Source: Leucobacter chromiireducens subsp. solipictus (GTDB taxonomy: Bacteria > Actinomycetota > Actinomycetes > Actinomycetales > Microbacteriaceae). From it: a DNA stretch of 64,000 nt. Made by a program: the position numbers and the translations under genes. Every line of letters starts with the position of its first letter. Position 1 is the first letter of the stretch. The notes under the pieces are model-generated. The model made no database searches. It saw only the letters and a list, made by a program, of their open reading frames with translations, and was not told the DNA's origin. The stretch is taken from assembly GCF_016758195.1 (NCBI RefSeq), contig NZ_QYAC01000009.1, positions 84,357 to 148,356 of the forward strand, written 5' to 3'. Of this stretch, positions 34,047 to 45,243 are shown one piece after another.

Positions 34047-35390
34047 CTAGCCGGCCGGCGCGACCGGCTTCTTCGGGATGAGCAGGATAAACACCGCGGC
34101 GAGGACGGCGACGGCGCCAAAGGTGATGAAGTTCCACTCCACGCCGACGGCCATCGCGGCAAGCCAACCGCCGACGAGCGGTCCCGCGATCGCGCCGATG
34201 CGGGCGAAGCTGAGCGCCCACCCGGTTGCGGTCCCGCGCATCGTGGCCGGGTAGTAGTCGGTGATGTACCCCGTGAGGATCAGCGAGGTGGAGATCGATC
34301 CGACCCCGGAGATCCCCACGAGGATGAGGTTCAGCGTCATGGTGCCCGGGAACATCAGCAACAGGCAGGCGACGCCGCCGAGCAGGTACCAGACCACGAG
34401 CACCCGCTTCGGGCCGAATCGGTCAGCGAGCCAGCCGAGCACCAGGCCGCCGACGGCGGCCGAGAGGCTGAATACGAGGAGGAAAGCGAGCGCCGGGCCC
34501 AGCTCGTACCCGGCCTCGCGCATGATGGACGGCAGCCACGAGTTCAGGCCGTACACGAGGAGTAGCCCGCAGAACAGCGCGATCCAGAGCGTCAGGGTCG
34601 AGCGCAGGTGGCGCGGCGAAAAGAGCTGGAACAGGATCACGTGCCAGGGGACCGCGGTGCCCGGGGTGGCGGCCTCGGGAATCGCCGGGTGGTACGGCGT
34701 GATCCGGAGCCGAGCCGCGAGCGCGCGCGCCTGCTCGTGCCGGCCCCGGTTCTCGAGCGATTCGAGCGACTCCGGGAGCAGCCGCGCGATGAGGGGCAGC
34801 AGGATGACGGGCAGAGCTCCCAAGCCGACGACCCAGCGCCAACCGAGGCCGGGCAAGAGGAGCATCGCGACGATCGCGGAGACGACGATGCCGAGCGAGT
34901 ACCCGGAGTACATGATCCCGTAGTTCAGCGAGCGCTTGTGCGGCGGCGAGAACTCGATGGTGAGGGCGGCCGCAACGGGGATGATGCCGCCCATGCCCAG
35001 GCCCCCCAGGAAGCGGAAGAACCCGAAGAGTTCGGGGCTCGGCGCGAGCGCGGCGCCGAGCTGCGTAACCGTGAAGATCGCGAGGGAGACGAGGAGCATT
35101 CGTTTCCGGCCCAGGCGGTCGCTGAGGGCGCCGATAAAGAGCGCACCGACGAGCATGCCCACGAGGGCCCAGGATGCAAGGCCGCCGAGTTCGATCGGCG
35201 TGAGCGCCCAGGCGCGTTCCTCGGCGATCGCCGGAAGTACGGCGCCGATGACGCCGACATCGTATCCCTCGGACAGGATCGCGATCCAGCAGGCGAAGAG
35301 GACCCATCGGGTCAGGGCCGGCGGGACCGGCCAGGGAAGCGGGGTGGAAGCCGGTGGCGCAGCGGCGCCACGCGGTGCGTGTTCGGACAT
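34047..35390 (-). CDS. MFS transporter, aromatic acid:H+ symporter (AAHS)-like
   Basis: A 447-residue permease with 12 helices. Motif A of the family is GALSDRLGRKRML, and the first helix carries the Asp of EGYDVGVIG, both typical of AAHS carriers such as PcaK/BenK for benzoate and hydroxybenzoates. AAGGGAC precedes the ATG at 35390. It follows an aromatic-type CoA ligase gene by 60 bases on the same strand, so carrier and activating enzyme are likely one operon for uptake and CoA activation of an aromatic carboxylate. Confidence 0.88.
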   Translation of the reverse strand: MSEHAPRGAAAPPASTPLPWPVPPALTRWVLFACWIAILSEGYDVGVIGAVLPAIAEERAWALTPIELGGLASWALVGMLVGALFIGALSDRLGRKRMLLVSLAIFTVTQLGAALAPSPELFGFFRFLGGLGMGGIIPVAAALTIEFSPPHKRSLNYGIMYSGYSLGIVVSAIVAMLLLPGLGWRWVVGLGALPVILLPLIARLLPESLESLENRGRHEQARALAARLRITPYHPAIPEAATPGTAVPWHVILFQLFSPRHLRSTLTLWIALFCGLLLVYGLNSWLPSIMREAGYELGPALAFLLVFSLSAAVGGLVLGWLADRFGPKRVLVVWYLLGGVACLLLMFPGTMTLNLILVGISGVGSISTSLILTGYITDYYPATMRGTATGWALSFARIGAIAGPLVGGWLAAMAVGVEWNFITFGAVAVLAAVFILLIPKKPVAPAG

Positions 35391-35450
35391 CGGTGTCCCT
35401 TCTGGTGAGTGCGCGACGGCGCGGTGTTCCCCCGGGACCCCCCGGTGGGC

Positions 35451-37145
35451 CTATCCGCGAGACTCGCGGACGCCCGCACCGGTGGGTGTGCTGTGTGCGG
35501 CAGCTGCCTCGGCCTCGGCCTCCGCGGCGGCGCGCTCGCGCAGCACGAAGTGCTGCACCTTGCCGCTCGCGTTCGTGGGCAGCGCGTCGATGTAGTCGAT
35601 GCGGCGCGGGCACTTGTAGAGCGCGAGCTCGGCGCGTGCGTGGTCGAGGAGCGCGCGGGTGAGTTCGGGGCCGGGTGTCTGGCCGGGCATGGGCACCACA
35701 AACGCGTTCACGATGGTGCCTTTGTGGGGGTCGGGCCGGCCGACGACGGCGCACTCGGCGACGGCGGGGTGCGCGGCCAGCGCGTTCTCGACCTCGGGGG
35801 CCCCGACGTTGTAGCCGGCGGTGACGATCAGGGAGTCAGCGCGGCCGAGGTACGCGAAGTAGCCCTCCTCGTCCATCACATAGGTGTCGCCCGTGATGTT
35901 CCAGCCGTTCGAGACATATTTCCGCTGCCGGTCGTCGTTGAGGTAGCGGCACCCCGTGGGACCGATCACCCCCAGCAGTCCGGGTTCGCCGGGGCCAAGC
36001 TGCCTGCCCTCATCGTCGAACACGGCCGCGCGGAACCCGGGGATGGCGCGCCCCGTGCGGCCCGGACGGATGTCGGCACCGGAGGCCGAGACGAACACGT
36101 GCAGCATCTCGGTCGAGCCGATGCCGTCGATGAGGCGCACGCCGGAGGCCGCCTCGACCTCGTCGAACGTACTCCGGGGGAGGTGCTGGCCCGCGGATAC
36201 CGCTAGGCGGAGCCGGCCGAGGGCCCCGGCGTGACCCGCGGCGAGCAGCGCCCGGTACCCCGTCGGGGCGGTGTAGAACACCGTGATCCCCAGCGTGTCG
36301 ATGAGTTCCGCGAGCTGCACCGGGCCGCCGTGCTCGGCGATGACCGCCGCGCCGCCGGTGCGCAACGGAAACACCACGAGCCCACCGAGGCCGAAGGTGA
36401 ACGCGAGCGGTGCCGTGCTCGCGCTGACGTCATCCGGTCCCAGGTGGAGGATGTGGCGTGCGAAGGTGTCGGCGTTTGCGAGGATGTCGCGGTGGAAGTG
36501 CATCGTGATCTTGGGCGCGCCGGTTGTTCCGGAGGTCGCGCCGAGGAGGGCGACATCATCGGCGGCCGTCGCGACCGCGGTGAACTCGGTCGGCTGGGCG
36601 TCCAGCGCCGCCCCGAGGGGGTCGTCGTCGCCACCCGAGACCCAGATCCCGTCGGCGGGCAGGTGCGCCGCGAACGTGTCCGCGACCTCGGCGAGGGTGC
36701 CGGCATCGACGACGGCCACGGTCGGCATGACCCGAGTGAGCACGTTGTCGAGCTCTCGGTGCTTCCACGCGGTCATCGTGGTCACGATCACGGCACCGGC
36801 CTTGAGCGTGCCGAGCCAGCAGGCGACGGCGAGTGGGGAGTTCGGCAGGCGAAGCAGCACCCGATTGCCGGGGACGACGCCGAGTCGGTCCGTGAGCAGC
36901 CGGGCGAACTGGTTGGCACGCGCCTGGAGCTCGCCGTAGCTCCAGGCGGAGCCGTCCGGGAGCAGGAGCGCGGGGCGCTCGGCACCGAACTGGGCGGTGC
37001 TGCGGTCGATGAGCTCGGCTGCCGCGTTGAGCCGGTCGGGGTAGCGGAGCTCGGGAAGGGTGAACTCGAGTGTGGGCCAGTCGGCTTCGGGCGGGAGTGA
37101 GTCCCGGGTGAAGGTATCGACGTGCGCCGAGGGAGAGAGCGTCAT
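35451..37145 (-). CDS. Acyl-CoA synthetase, benzoate/2-aminobenzoate-CoA ligase type
   Basis: A 564-residue AMP-forming ligase. Seen: the phosphate loop LGATSGTTGAPK (about 203-214), GIGSTEMLHVF acyl-pocket region and ITGDTYVMDEEGYFAYLGRADSLI (hinge region with Arg and Asp of the A8 motif), and the terminal LPTNASGKVQHFVLR with catalytic Lys. The SGTTGAPKITMHFHRD form and STEMLHVF are characteristic of benzoate-CoA and 2-aminobenzoate-CoA ligases; exact substrate open. AAAGGG precedes the ATG. No ring-oxygenase genes are in the window, so the rest of the pathway must lie elsewhere. Confidence 0.88.
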   Translation of the reverse strand: MTLSPSAHVDTFTRDSLPPEADWPTLEFTLPELRYPDRLNAAAELIDRSTAQFGAERPALLLPDGSAWSYGELQARANQFARLLTDRLGVVPGNRVLLRLPNSPLAVACWLGTLKAGAVIVTTMTAWKHRELDNVLTRVMPTVAVVDAGTLAEVADTFAAHLPADGIWVSGGDDDPLGAALDAQPTEFTAVATAADDVALLGATSGTTGAPKITMHFHRDILANADTFARHILHLGPDDVSASTAPLAFTFGLGGLVVFPLRTGGAAVIAEHGGPVQLAELIDTLGITVFYTAPTGYRALLAAGHAGALGRLRLAVSAGQHLPRSTFDEVEAASGVRLIDGIGSTEMLHVFVSASGADIRPGRTGRAIPGFRAAVFDDEGRQLGPGEPGLLGVIGPTGCRYLNDDRQRKYVSNGWNITGDTYVMDEEGYFAYLGRADSLIVTAGYNVGAPEVENALAAHPAVAECAVVGRPDPHKGTIVNAFVVPMPGQTPGPELTRALLDHARAELALYKCPRRIDYIDALPTNASGKVQHFVLRERAAAEAEAEAAAAHSTPTGAGVRESRG

Positions 37146-37208
37146 TGCTGGACCCTTTCGGAATACGGGAGAGATCTGAGCGGGCGGTCCTGCCATTTGG
37201 CACGAAAC

Positions 37209-37224
37209 TGTGACGATCGTCACG
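37209..37224. promoter_or_regulatory. CRP/GlxR-like operator of the aromatic-acid operon
   Basis: TGTGACGATCGTCACG matches the TGTGA-N6-TCACA class; its inner 14 bases are a perfect palindrome. It lies just downstream of the candidate -10 (37232-37237), a position that would block transcription when bound. Confidence 0.65.
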
Positions 37225-37231
37225 TTCAGGC

Positions 37232-37237
37232 AATATA
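37232..37237 (-). promoter_or_regulatory. Candidate -10 of the CoA-ligase/transporter operon
   Basis: Minus-strand TATATT, the best AT-rich hexamer in the region. The matching -35 is poor (TTCCGG at 37256-37261, 18-base spacer), consistent with a regulated promoter. Confidence 0.4.
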
Positions 37238-37403
37238 GCATCACGGATTTGCGGACCGGAAGTGGCCTCGCACAAATCGCCTTGTGAGCGGGGGCTTCGT
37301 GGTGAGGGCGCTGGGCGCCGGTGGCGGTCAGGGTCGCAGTGGCCCCGCCGACTGCTGCGGCTCGGCCCAGCGCGTGTGCCGGCGTCGAGGGAGCGCGCGC
37401 TCC

Positions 37404-37432
37404 TTGCGCAGCACCCCGAGAGCGCGTAAAGT
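37404..37432 (+). promoter_or_regulatory. Promoter of rpsL-rpsG(-fusA)
   Basis: TTGCGC (37404-37409), 17 bases, TAAAGT (37427-37432). The -10 equals that of rpoB. Confidence 0.6.
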
Positions 37433-37664
37433 TGACTCCTGGTGTGCTCCATCGCCTTGAGTCGTGCCCGCACGGCGACGGATGGGGGAGCTCTCCAAGG
37501 GATTCTCGCCTCTGGGCGATACCCCCACGGCATAGCTGCACTCGGGATCCGGCCTCGCGCTCACGCGGGATCGGAGCCAGCAGCTCCGCGGTCGCGCAAG
37601 CGCTCGCACATGCTCAACCATTTGAAGCATTCCTGTCACCGTGCAGGAGTACATAGGAGAATCA

Positions 37665-38036
37665 GTGCCAACTATTCAGCAGTTGGTTCGTAAGGGCCGC
37701 TCGCCGAAGGTCTCGAAGACCAAGGCGCCCGCCCTGAAGGCGAACCCGCAGCAGGCAGGGGTATGCACCCGTGTCTACACCACCACCCCGAAGAAGCCGA
37801 ACTCGGCGATGCGTAAGGTCGCTCGTGTGAAGCTCCGCAACGGGACCGAGGTCACCGCCTACATTCCCGGCGAGGGCCACAACCTGCAGGAGCACTCGCT
37901 GGTGCTCGTGCGCGGTGGCCGTGTGAAGGACCTTCCCGGTGTTCGTTACAAGATCGTGCGCGGCGCGCTGGACACGCAGGCGGTCAAGGACCGTCAGCAG
38001 GCTCGCAGCCGCTACGGTGCAAAGAAGGTGAAGTAA
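37665..38036 (+). CDS. rpsL: 30S ribosomal protein S12
   Basis: Decoding-centre protein, 123 residues. The GTG at 37665 (AGGAGA upstream) is chosen because [11 protein letters not shown] is the universal S12 start; the frame continues upstream in-frame only as leader. TPKKPNSA and GGRVKDLPG are unaltered, so the lysines equivalent to E. coli Lys42 and Lys87, where streptomycin resistance mutations arise, are wild type. Confidence 0.98.
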   Translation: MPTIQQLVRKGRSPKVSKTKAPALKANPQQAGVCTRVYTTTPKKPNSAMRKVARVKLRNGTEVTAYIPGEGHNLQEHSLVLVRGGRVKDLPGVRYKIVRGALDTQAVKDRQQARSRYGAKKVK

Positions 38037-38506
38037 TGCCCCGTAAAGGTCCTGCTCCCAAGCGCCCTGTCGTCGCCGATCCCGTATACGGCGCTCCCAT
38101 CGTGAGCCAGCTCGTCAACAAGATTCTTCTTGATGGCAAGAAGGGTCTCGCCGAGCGCATTGTGTACAACGCACTCGAAGTTGTTGCTGAGAAGTCCGGC
38201 CAGGACGCAGTGACGGTTCTCAAGAAGGCGCTCGACAACGTGCGCCCCACCCTTGAGGTCCGTTCGCGTCGCGTCGGCGGCAGCACCTACCAGGTGCCCG
38301 TCGAGGTCAAGCCTCACCGTGCGAACACGCTCGCCCTGCGCTGGCTCACCAGCTACGCCAAGGCACGTCGCGAGAACTCGATGACGGAGCGTCTCACCAA
38401 CGAGATCCTCGACGCATCCAACGGCCTCGGTGCCGCGGTGAAGCGTCGCGAGGATACGCACAAGATGGCCGAGTCGAACCGCGCCTTCGCTCACTACCGC
38501 TGGTAA
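38036..38506 (+). CDS. rpsG: 30S ribosomal protein S7
   Basis: 16S rRNA 3'-domain assembly protein, 156 residues, standard length. Its ATG shares bases with the rpsL stop (TAATG), giving translational coupling. The start [10 protein letters not shown] and [13 protein letters not shown] end are canonical. S7 represses its own operon in E. coli; a comparable site has not been identified here. Confidence 0.98.
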   Translation: MPRKGPAPKRPVVADPVYGAPIVSQLVNKILLDGKKGLAERIVYNALEVVAEKSGQDAVTVLKKALDNVRPTLEVRSRRVGGSTYQVPVEVKPHRANTLALRWLTSYAKARRENSMTERLTNEILDASNGLGAAVKRREDTHKMAESNRAFAHYRW

Positions 38507-38530
38507 TCAGTCGGGAGTACCCAGCCGGCA

Positions 38531-38557
38531 GGCAGGGTCACACTCAGTGATCCTGCC
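38531..38557 (+). other. Intercistronic hairpin rpsG-fusA
   Basis: GGCAGGGTCAC and GTGATCCTGCC pair (one G-T wobble) around ACTCA. It may set a partial stop or protect the rpsLG transcript; no U-tract follows. Confidence 0.5.
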
Positions 38558-38617
38558 CGCCGACTGCGGGGCCCAGCCCCGCGATCCGAACTTTCACCCC
38601 CACCCGGAGGAGACCCC

Positions 38618-40732
<2,115 letters not shown>

Positions 40733-40742
40733 CGTTGCCCGC

Positions 40743-40777
40743 CGGTCGGCAGCGACACCCCGTGTTGCTGCCGACCG
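40743..40777 (+). terminator. Hairpin after fusA
   Basis: Arms CGGTCGGCAGC and GCTGCCGACCG are perfect over 11 bases and extend by ACAC/GTGT around a CCC loop, a total stem of about 16 pairs beginning 10 bases after the fusA stop. There is no U-tract. It may reduce read-through into tuf, which would then need its own promoter in 40778-40880. Confidence 0.6.
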
Positions 40778-40892
40778 AACGGCTCAGGTCGCGATCACCG
40801 TCCTGAGCTTGTAACATAAGTACACACCCCGTACTCGTGCCCACCGAATTCCTCGGCGGGAAGCGGTACTCGAAGTCCTGAGGAGGACCATA

Positions 40893-42086
40893 GTGGCGAA
40901 GGCCAAGTTCGAGCGGACCAAGCCGCACGTAAACATCGGAACGATCGGTCACGTTGATCACGGTAAGACGACTCTTACCGCTGCGATCTCGAAGACCCTC
41001 GCGGACAAGTTCCCGTCGGACGTCAACGTCCAGCGTGACTTCGCGACGATCGATTCGGCTCCTGAGGAGCGCCAGCGCGGTATCACCATCAACATCTCGC
41101 ACGTTGAGTACGAGACCGACAAGCGCCACTACGCTCACGTTGATGCACCCGGCCACGCCGACTACATCAAGAACATGATCACCGGTGCTGCTCAGATGGA
41201 CGGCGCGATCCTCGTGGTTGCGGCGACCGACGGCATGATGGCACAGACCAAGGAGCACATCCTGCTCGCGAAGCAGGTTGGCGTTCCCTACCTGCTCGTC
41301 GCGCTCAACAAGTGCGACCAGGTCGACGACGAGGAAATCCTCGAGCTCGTCGAGATGGAGGTCCGCGAGGAGCTCTCCAAGCAGGGTTACCCCGGAGACG
41401 ACGTCCCCGTCGTCCGCGTTTCGGGCTACCAGGCGCTCCAGGGCGAAGAGAAGTGGGTCAACTCCATTCTCGAGCTCATGCAGGCTGTTGACGACAACAT
41501 CCCCGATCCCGTGCGTGACAAGGACAAGCCGTTCCTCATGCCCGTCGAGGACGTCTTCACCATCACCGGCCGTGGCACGGTCGTCACGGGCCGCGCCGAG
41601 CGTGGCACGCTGAAGATCAACTCCGAGGTCGAGATCGTTGGTCTGCGCGACACGCAGAAGACCACCGTGACCGGTATCGAGATGTTCCACAAGCAGCTCG
41701 ACGAGGCATGGGCCGGCGAGAACTGTGGCCTGCTGCTCCGCGGCACTAAGCGCGAGGACGTCGAGCGCGGCCAGGTTGTCGTGGCTCCCGGCTCGATCAC
41801 CCCGCACACCAACTTCGAGGGGACCGCTTACATCCTCAAGAAGGAAGAGGGCGGCCGTCACAACCCGTTCGAGACGAACTACCGTCCGCAGTTCTACTTC
41901 CGTACGACTGACGTGACCGGTGTCATCACCCTGCCCGAGGACAAGCCGATGGTTATGCCCGGCGACACCACCGACATGACGGTCGAGCTGATCCAGCCGA
42001 TCGCTATGGAGGATGGCCTCGGCTTCGCAATCCGTGAGGGTGGCCGCACCGTCGGCGCCGGCACGGTGACGAAGGTTCTCTCCTAA
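40893..42086 (+). CDS. tuf: Elongation factor Tu
   Basis: Aminoacyl-tRNA carrier GTPase, 397 residues. Motifs: GHVDHGKT (19-26), DAPGH, NKCD. GTG start at 40893 with TGAGGAGG upstream. The DAPGH form replaces DCPGH, as is common in this group. Ends before a textbook terminator. Confidence 0.98.
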   Translation: MAKAKFERTKPHVNIGTIGHVDHGKTTLTAAISKTLADKFPSDVNVQRDFATIDSAPEERQRGITINISHVEYETDKRHYAHVDAPGHADYIKNMITGAAQMDGAILVVAATDGMMAQTKEHILLAKQVGVPYLLVALNKCDQVDDEEILELVEMEVREELSKQGYPGDDVPVVRVSGYQALQGEEKWVNSILELMQAVDDNIPDPVRDKDKPFLMPVEDVFTITGRGTVVTGRAERGTLKINSEVEIVGLRDTQKTTVTGIEMFHKQLDEAWAGENCGLLLRGTKREDVERGQVVVAPGSITPHTNFEGTAYILKKEEGGRHNPFETNYRPQFYFRTTDVTGVITLPEDKPMVMPGDTTDMTVELIQPIAMEDGLGFAIREGGRTVGAGTVTKVLS

Positions 42087-42116
42087 GTCATCTGACTTCG
42101 GAGACGGCCTCGGCCG

Positions 42117-42148
42117 AAAGCCCCTGGGAGAAATCCCGGGGGCTTTTT
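42117..42148 (+). terminator. Rho-independent terminator of tuf
   Basis: AAAGCCCCTGGGA pairs with TCCCGGGGGCTTT (one T-G wobble), capped by a GAAA tetraloop and continuing into a five-T run. It is one of the two clearest intrinsic terminators in the window and closes the str operon. Confidence 0.92.
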
Positions 42149-42191
42149 CCGTTTCCGGCTGACGGTGTACTCCCGCGGGAAACGGGAGCGG

Positions 42192-42197
42192 TATCCT
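42192..42197 (+). promoter_or_regulatory. -10 box of leaderless CapD-like gene
   Basis: TATCCT ends 6 bases before the second of two consecutive ATGs (42204). This supports the choice of the second ATG. Confidence 0.45.
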
Positions 42198-42203
42198 CGA
42201 ATG

Positions 42204-44051
42204 ATGGACACCGCACCCGGGTGGTCACATCTTGAACGGAACGGAGCACGAGTGCCGCAGACGGTAGGCGAGAGAATCGCGCACTTCGCACGGCAGTACG
42301 GCCTCCTGTTTGCGCTCGACGCGCTCGCCTGGGCGGTCGCAATCTTGGCGGCGCTCGTGCTGCGCTTCGATTTCAACCTCCTGCGCATCCACTGGGGCTG
42401 GACGCTTGTGGTCATCGGCGCGACTGCGCTCCTGCAGCTCATCGGCGGCTGGCTCTCCTGGCTCTATCGCAACCGCTACGAGGTGGGCAGCTTCGACGAG
42501 GTCCGGGCGCTCGTGCTCTGCGTCGCCGGGGTGATGGTCCTGGCCTGGGTGGTCGCCTATCTCGTGGGATACGGCAACGGCGTGCCGCGGAGCACCATGA
42601 TCATCGCCGCCCCGATCGCCTTCAGCCTGATGGGCGTCGCACGGTACATCGTGCGCCTCTCGAACGAGCGGAGCATGAAGCCGGGGGAGGAGGCGGAACG
42701 CACCCTGCTCTACGGGGCGGGGTACCTGGGCGTGCAGACTGCGAAGCGACTGTTGACCGACGCCGCCGGATCAGCTCTGCCCGTCGGCTTCATTGACGAC
42801 GATCCGACCAAACGCAACCAGGAGGTCCGCGGTGTGCGTGTACTCGGCGGTTTCGACGATCTCGCCGAGGTCGCACGGGAGACGCGCGCGACGCGGCTGA
42901 TCGTGTGCATCGGCGACGCCGACGCCGCGATGATGCGACGCGTCGACGAGGCCGCAGACCGCGCTGGGATGTCCGCGATGGTGCTGCCGCCACTCGAGCA
43001 GATCCTGCGCAACGCCTCGGCGATCTCCGACGTGCGGGCGCTCTCCATCGAGGATCTCATCGGGCGTCACCCCGTGCGCCTCGAGACCGAGTCCATCGCC
43101 GAATACCTGCAGGATAAACGCGTCCTCGTCACGGGGGCCGGCGGCTCGATCGGATCCGAGTTGTGCCGTCAGCTCGCACGCTTCGCGCCGCGCGAACTCA
43201 TCATGCTCGACCGCGATGAGACCGCGCTCCAGGAGAGCCAGCTCGCCATCAGCGGCCACGGCCTGCTCGACACGAACGACGTCGTGCTCGCGGATATCCG
43301 AGACGCCGAGACGCTGCGCCACCTCTTTCGTGAACGCCGGCCCGAAGTGGTATTCCACGCGGCCGCGCTGAAGCATCTTCCCATGCTCGAGCAGTACCCC
43401 GACGAGGCGTGGAAAACGAACGTGCTCGGCACCCTGAACGTGCTCCAGGCCGCACGCGAGGCCGGGGTGGGGACGTTCGTGAACATCTCCACCGACAAGG
43501 CCGCGAATCCCACCAGTGTGCTGGGACACTCGAAACGGGTCGCGGAGAAGCTCACCGCCTGGATGGCGGAGCAAACCGGCCAGCGGTATCTCTCCGTCCG
43601 GTTCGGCAACGTCATCGGGAGTCGCGGCTCGATGCTGCCCACCTTCCGCGCGCTGATCGAAGCGGGCGGCCCGCTCACCGTGACGCACCCCGACGTCACA
43701 CGATTCTTCATGACGATCCCGGAGGCCTGCCAGCTCGTGGTCCAGGCCGGCGGCATCGGCCGTCCCGGCGAGGTCCTGATTCTCGACATGGGCGAGCCCG
43801 TGAAGATCCTCGACGTGGCGCAGCGCATGGTCGCGCAATCCGGGAAGGACATCGACATCGTGTTCACCGGCCTACGCCACGGCGAGAAGCTACACGAGGA
43901 GCTCGTGGGGCGCGGCGAGGGCAACAACCGTCCCTTCCACCCGAAGATCACGCACGCACACGTGGACACCATTTCGCCGGATGTGCTGAACCATGAAGGC
44001 TGGGTGGCACGCATGAACCTCACCGAGGCGGCCGAGGAGCGGGTCCAGTGA
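42204..44051 (+). CDS. Polysaccharide biosynthesis protein, CapD/WbpM-like UDP-sugar 4,6-dehydratase/epimerase
   Basis: A 615-residue membrane-anchored nucleotide-sugar enzyme: four helices (about 35-135), a first Rossmann-like CoA-binding fold (YGAGYLGVQ, about 175) and the catalytic SDR domain starting VTGAGGSIGSELCRQL (about 310). The normal YxxxK is missing, as in WbpM/PglF; here the site reads STDKAANPTSVLGHSK, with Leu where WbpM has Met, then the Lys. These enzymes open synthesis of bacillosamine- or QuiNAc-type sugars for surface glycans. Start uncertain: ATG 42201 or GTG 42252 are alternatives. The next gene overlaps by GTGA. Confidence 0.85.
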   Translation: MDTAPGWSHLERNGARVPQTVGERIAHFARQYGLLFALDALAWAVAILAALVLRFDFNLLRIHWGWTLVVIGATALLQLIGGWLSWLYRNRYEVGSFDEVRALVLCVAGVMVLAWVVAYLVGYGNGVPRSTMIIAAPIAFSLMGVARYIVRLSNERSMKPGEEAERTLLYGAGYLGVQTAKRLLTDAAGSALPVGFIDDDPTKRNQEVRGVRVLGGFDDLAEVARETRATRLIVCIGDADAAMMRRVDEAADRAGMSAMVLPPLEQILRNASAISDVRALSIEDLIGRHPVRLETESIAEYLQDKRVLVTGAGGSIGSELCRQLARFAPRELIMLDRDETALQESQLAISGHGLLDTNDVVLADIRDAETLRHLFRERRPEVVFHAAALKHLPMLEQYPDEAWKTNVLGTLNVLQAAREAGVGTFVNISTDKAANPTSVLGHSKRVAEKLTAWMAEQTGQRYLSVRFGNVIGSRGSMLPTFRALIEAGGPLTVTHPDVTRFFMTIPEACQLVVQAGGIGRPGEVLILDMGEPVKILDVAQRMVAQSGKDIDIVFTGLRHGEKLHEELVGRGEGNNRPFHPKITHAHVDTISPDVLNHEGWVARMNLTEAAEERVQ

Positions 44052-45145
44052 CCCCGCTGCTGGTGGCCCTGCTCGCCGGTGGGGTGACGCTGGCCTTAAG
44101 CCTCGCCCTTCCGCTCGTCGTCAAGCCGCTGCTCGTGCGCCTGGGCATCATGGATGTTCCCAACGCGCGATCCTCGCACGAACGCCCGGTGCTGCGGGGC
44201 CTGGGTCTCGCGGTACTGATCGCGATGGCGGTCGGGTCCGCACTCGCGATCGTGCTGTTCGCGCGTCCCGGCTGGGGCGGGCATGCCGTCTGGGACGCCC
44301 TGCTCGTCATCGCGGCCGGCTCGCTGTTCGCTGGCCTCCTGGGACTCACCGAAGACCTGCGCGGCTTGAGCGTGCCGATCCGGAGCGCCGCGCTGCTGCT
44401 GATCGCCGCGGGCGCCGCGATCGGCGTGCTCGTCGCCGCGGGCGGGGCAACCGGGCTCGGCCACGGTCCCGGCCTCGACGCCGCCGCCGGCACCGGACCG
44501 GATGGACTCGCACTGCCGTGGTGGGGGAGCGCCCTGCTCGTGGGGTACGCGGTCCTCTTCATCTCGAGCTACATCAACGTCGCCAACTTCATGGACGGCC
44601 TCAACGGGATCAGCGGCTTCCACGGGGTGATCGCGGGCCTCACGTTCGCGGTCTGTGGCGTGCTCGTCGACATGCCGTGGCTTCTCGCGGCGGGGCTCAT
44701 CCTTGCCGCGGGTTTCGCGGGCTTCCTCCCGTGGAACCTGACGAAGCCGGGCGCGTTCCTGGGCGACGTCGGCAGCTACCTGCTCGGCGGCGCCACGGCG
44801 CTCACGAGCTTCGCGGCGCTGGTCGCGGGCGCACCGCTGCTCGCGACGATCGGGCCGATGGTGATCTACTTCGGGGACGTGGGCGTGACGCTGGTGAAGC
44901 GCGTGCGCGCCGGGAAGCGCTGGGACGAACCCCACAAGGAACACACCTACCAGCGGATCCAGCAGCTCGGCTACTCCCACGTGCAGGCTTCTGCGATGAC
45001 CGCGGCCTGCACGCTCGCCGCCTCACTGCTCGGGCTCGCCTCCTTCTTCACGAGTTTCTGGGGCGCGCTGCTGCTGCTCGCGGCAGGCCTCGCGGTGCTC
45101 GTGCTGTACCTGGCGCTCCCGAAACTCCTCCCGCGCCGCGCCTAG
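44048..45145 (+). CDS. Glycosyltransferase family 4 (WecA/MraY-like sugar-phosphate transferase)
   Basis: A 365-residue integral membrane transferase with about 11 helices. Motifs: DVPNARSSHERPVLRG, the catalytic Asp-rich NFMDGLNGI, FLGDVGS and HKEHTYQRI, matching the WecA/TagO group that transfers a sugar-phosphate from UDP to undecaprenyl phosphate to start glycan synthesis. Its GTG overlaps the CapD-like stop, so the pair probably makes and loads the first sugar of a surface polymer. It lies convergent to the SLH-protein gene. Confidence 0.9.
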   Translation: MTPLLVALLAGGVTLALSLALPLVVKPLLVRLGIMDVPNARSSHERPVLRGLGLAVLIAMAVGSALAIVLFARPGWGGHAVWDALLVIAAGSLFAGLLGLTEDLRGLSVPIRSAALLLIAAGAAIGVLVAAGGATGLGHGPGLDAAAGTGPDGLALPWWGSALLVGYAVLFISSYINVANFMDGLNGISGFHGVIAGLTFAVCGVLVDMPWLLAAGLILAAGFAGFLPWNLTKPGAFLGDVGSYLLGGATALTSFAALVAGAPLLATIGPMVIYFGDVGVTLVKRVRAGKRWDEPHKEHTYQRIQQLGYSHVQASAMTAACTLAASLLGLASFFTSFWGALLLLAAGLAVLVLYLALPKLLPRRA

Positions 45146-45160
45146 CCGCGCCTGCAACGC

Positions 45161-45216
45161 CGAAGGGTGAGGTGTGGGTGCTTCACGGTGGAGAAGCAAC
45201 CACACCTCACCCTTCG
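45161..45216. terminator. Bidirectional hairpin between glycosyltransferase and SLH genes
   Basis: Perfect 17-base arms (45161-45177, 45200-45216) continue after one mismatch into six further pairs around an 8-base loop, a 24-pair stem. It serves both convergent genes, 16 and 28 bases from the stops. A second small hairpin GGACCCC-GGC-GGGGTCC lies at 45221-45237. Confidence 0.75.
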
Positions 45217-45243
45217 ATGAGGACCCCGGCGGGGTCCCTGGCG

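Larger units (their letters stand above)
37146..37664. other. Long divergent intergenic region, CoA ligase / rpsL
   Basis: 519 bases with no supported gene. It contains the CoA-ligase promoter and CRP/GlxR-like operator near 37209-37237, then a rpsL promoter at 37404-37432 and a leader of about 225 bases ending in AGGAGA before the GTG at 37665. Small open frames here have no ribosome site or conserved character. Confidence 0.7.

Noticed and set aside
40778..40892. Distinct tuf promoter
   Set aside because: TAACAT at 40812-40817 could be a -10 but no acceptable -35 is found at 16-19 bases; left unannotated.
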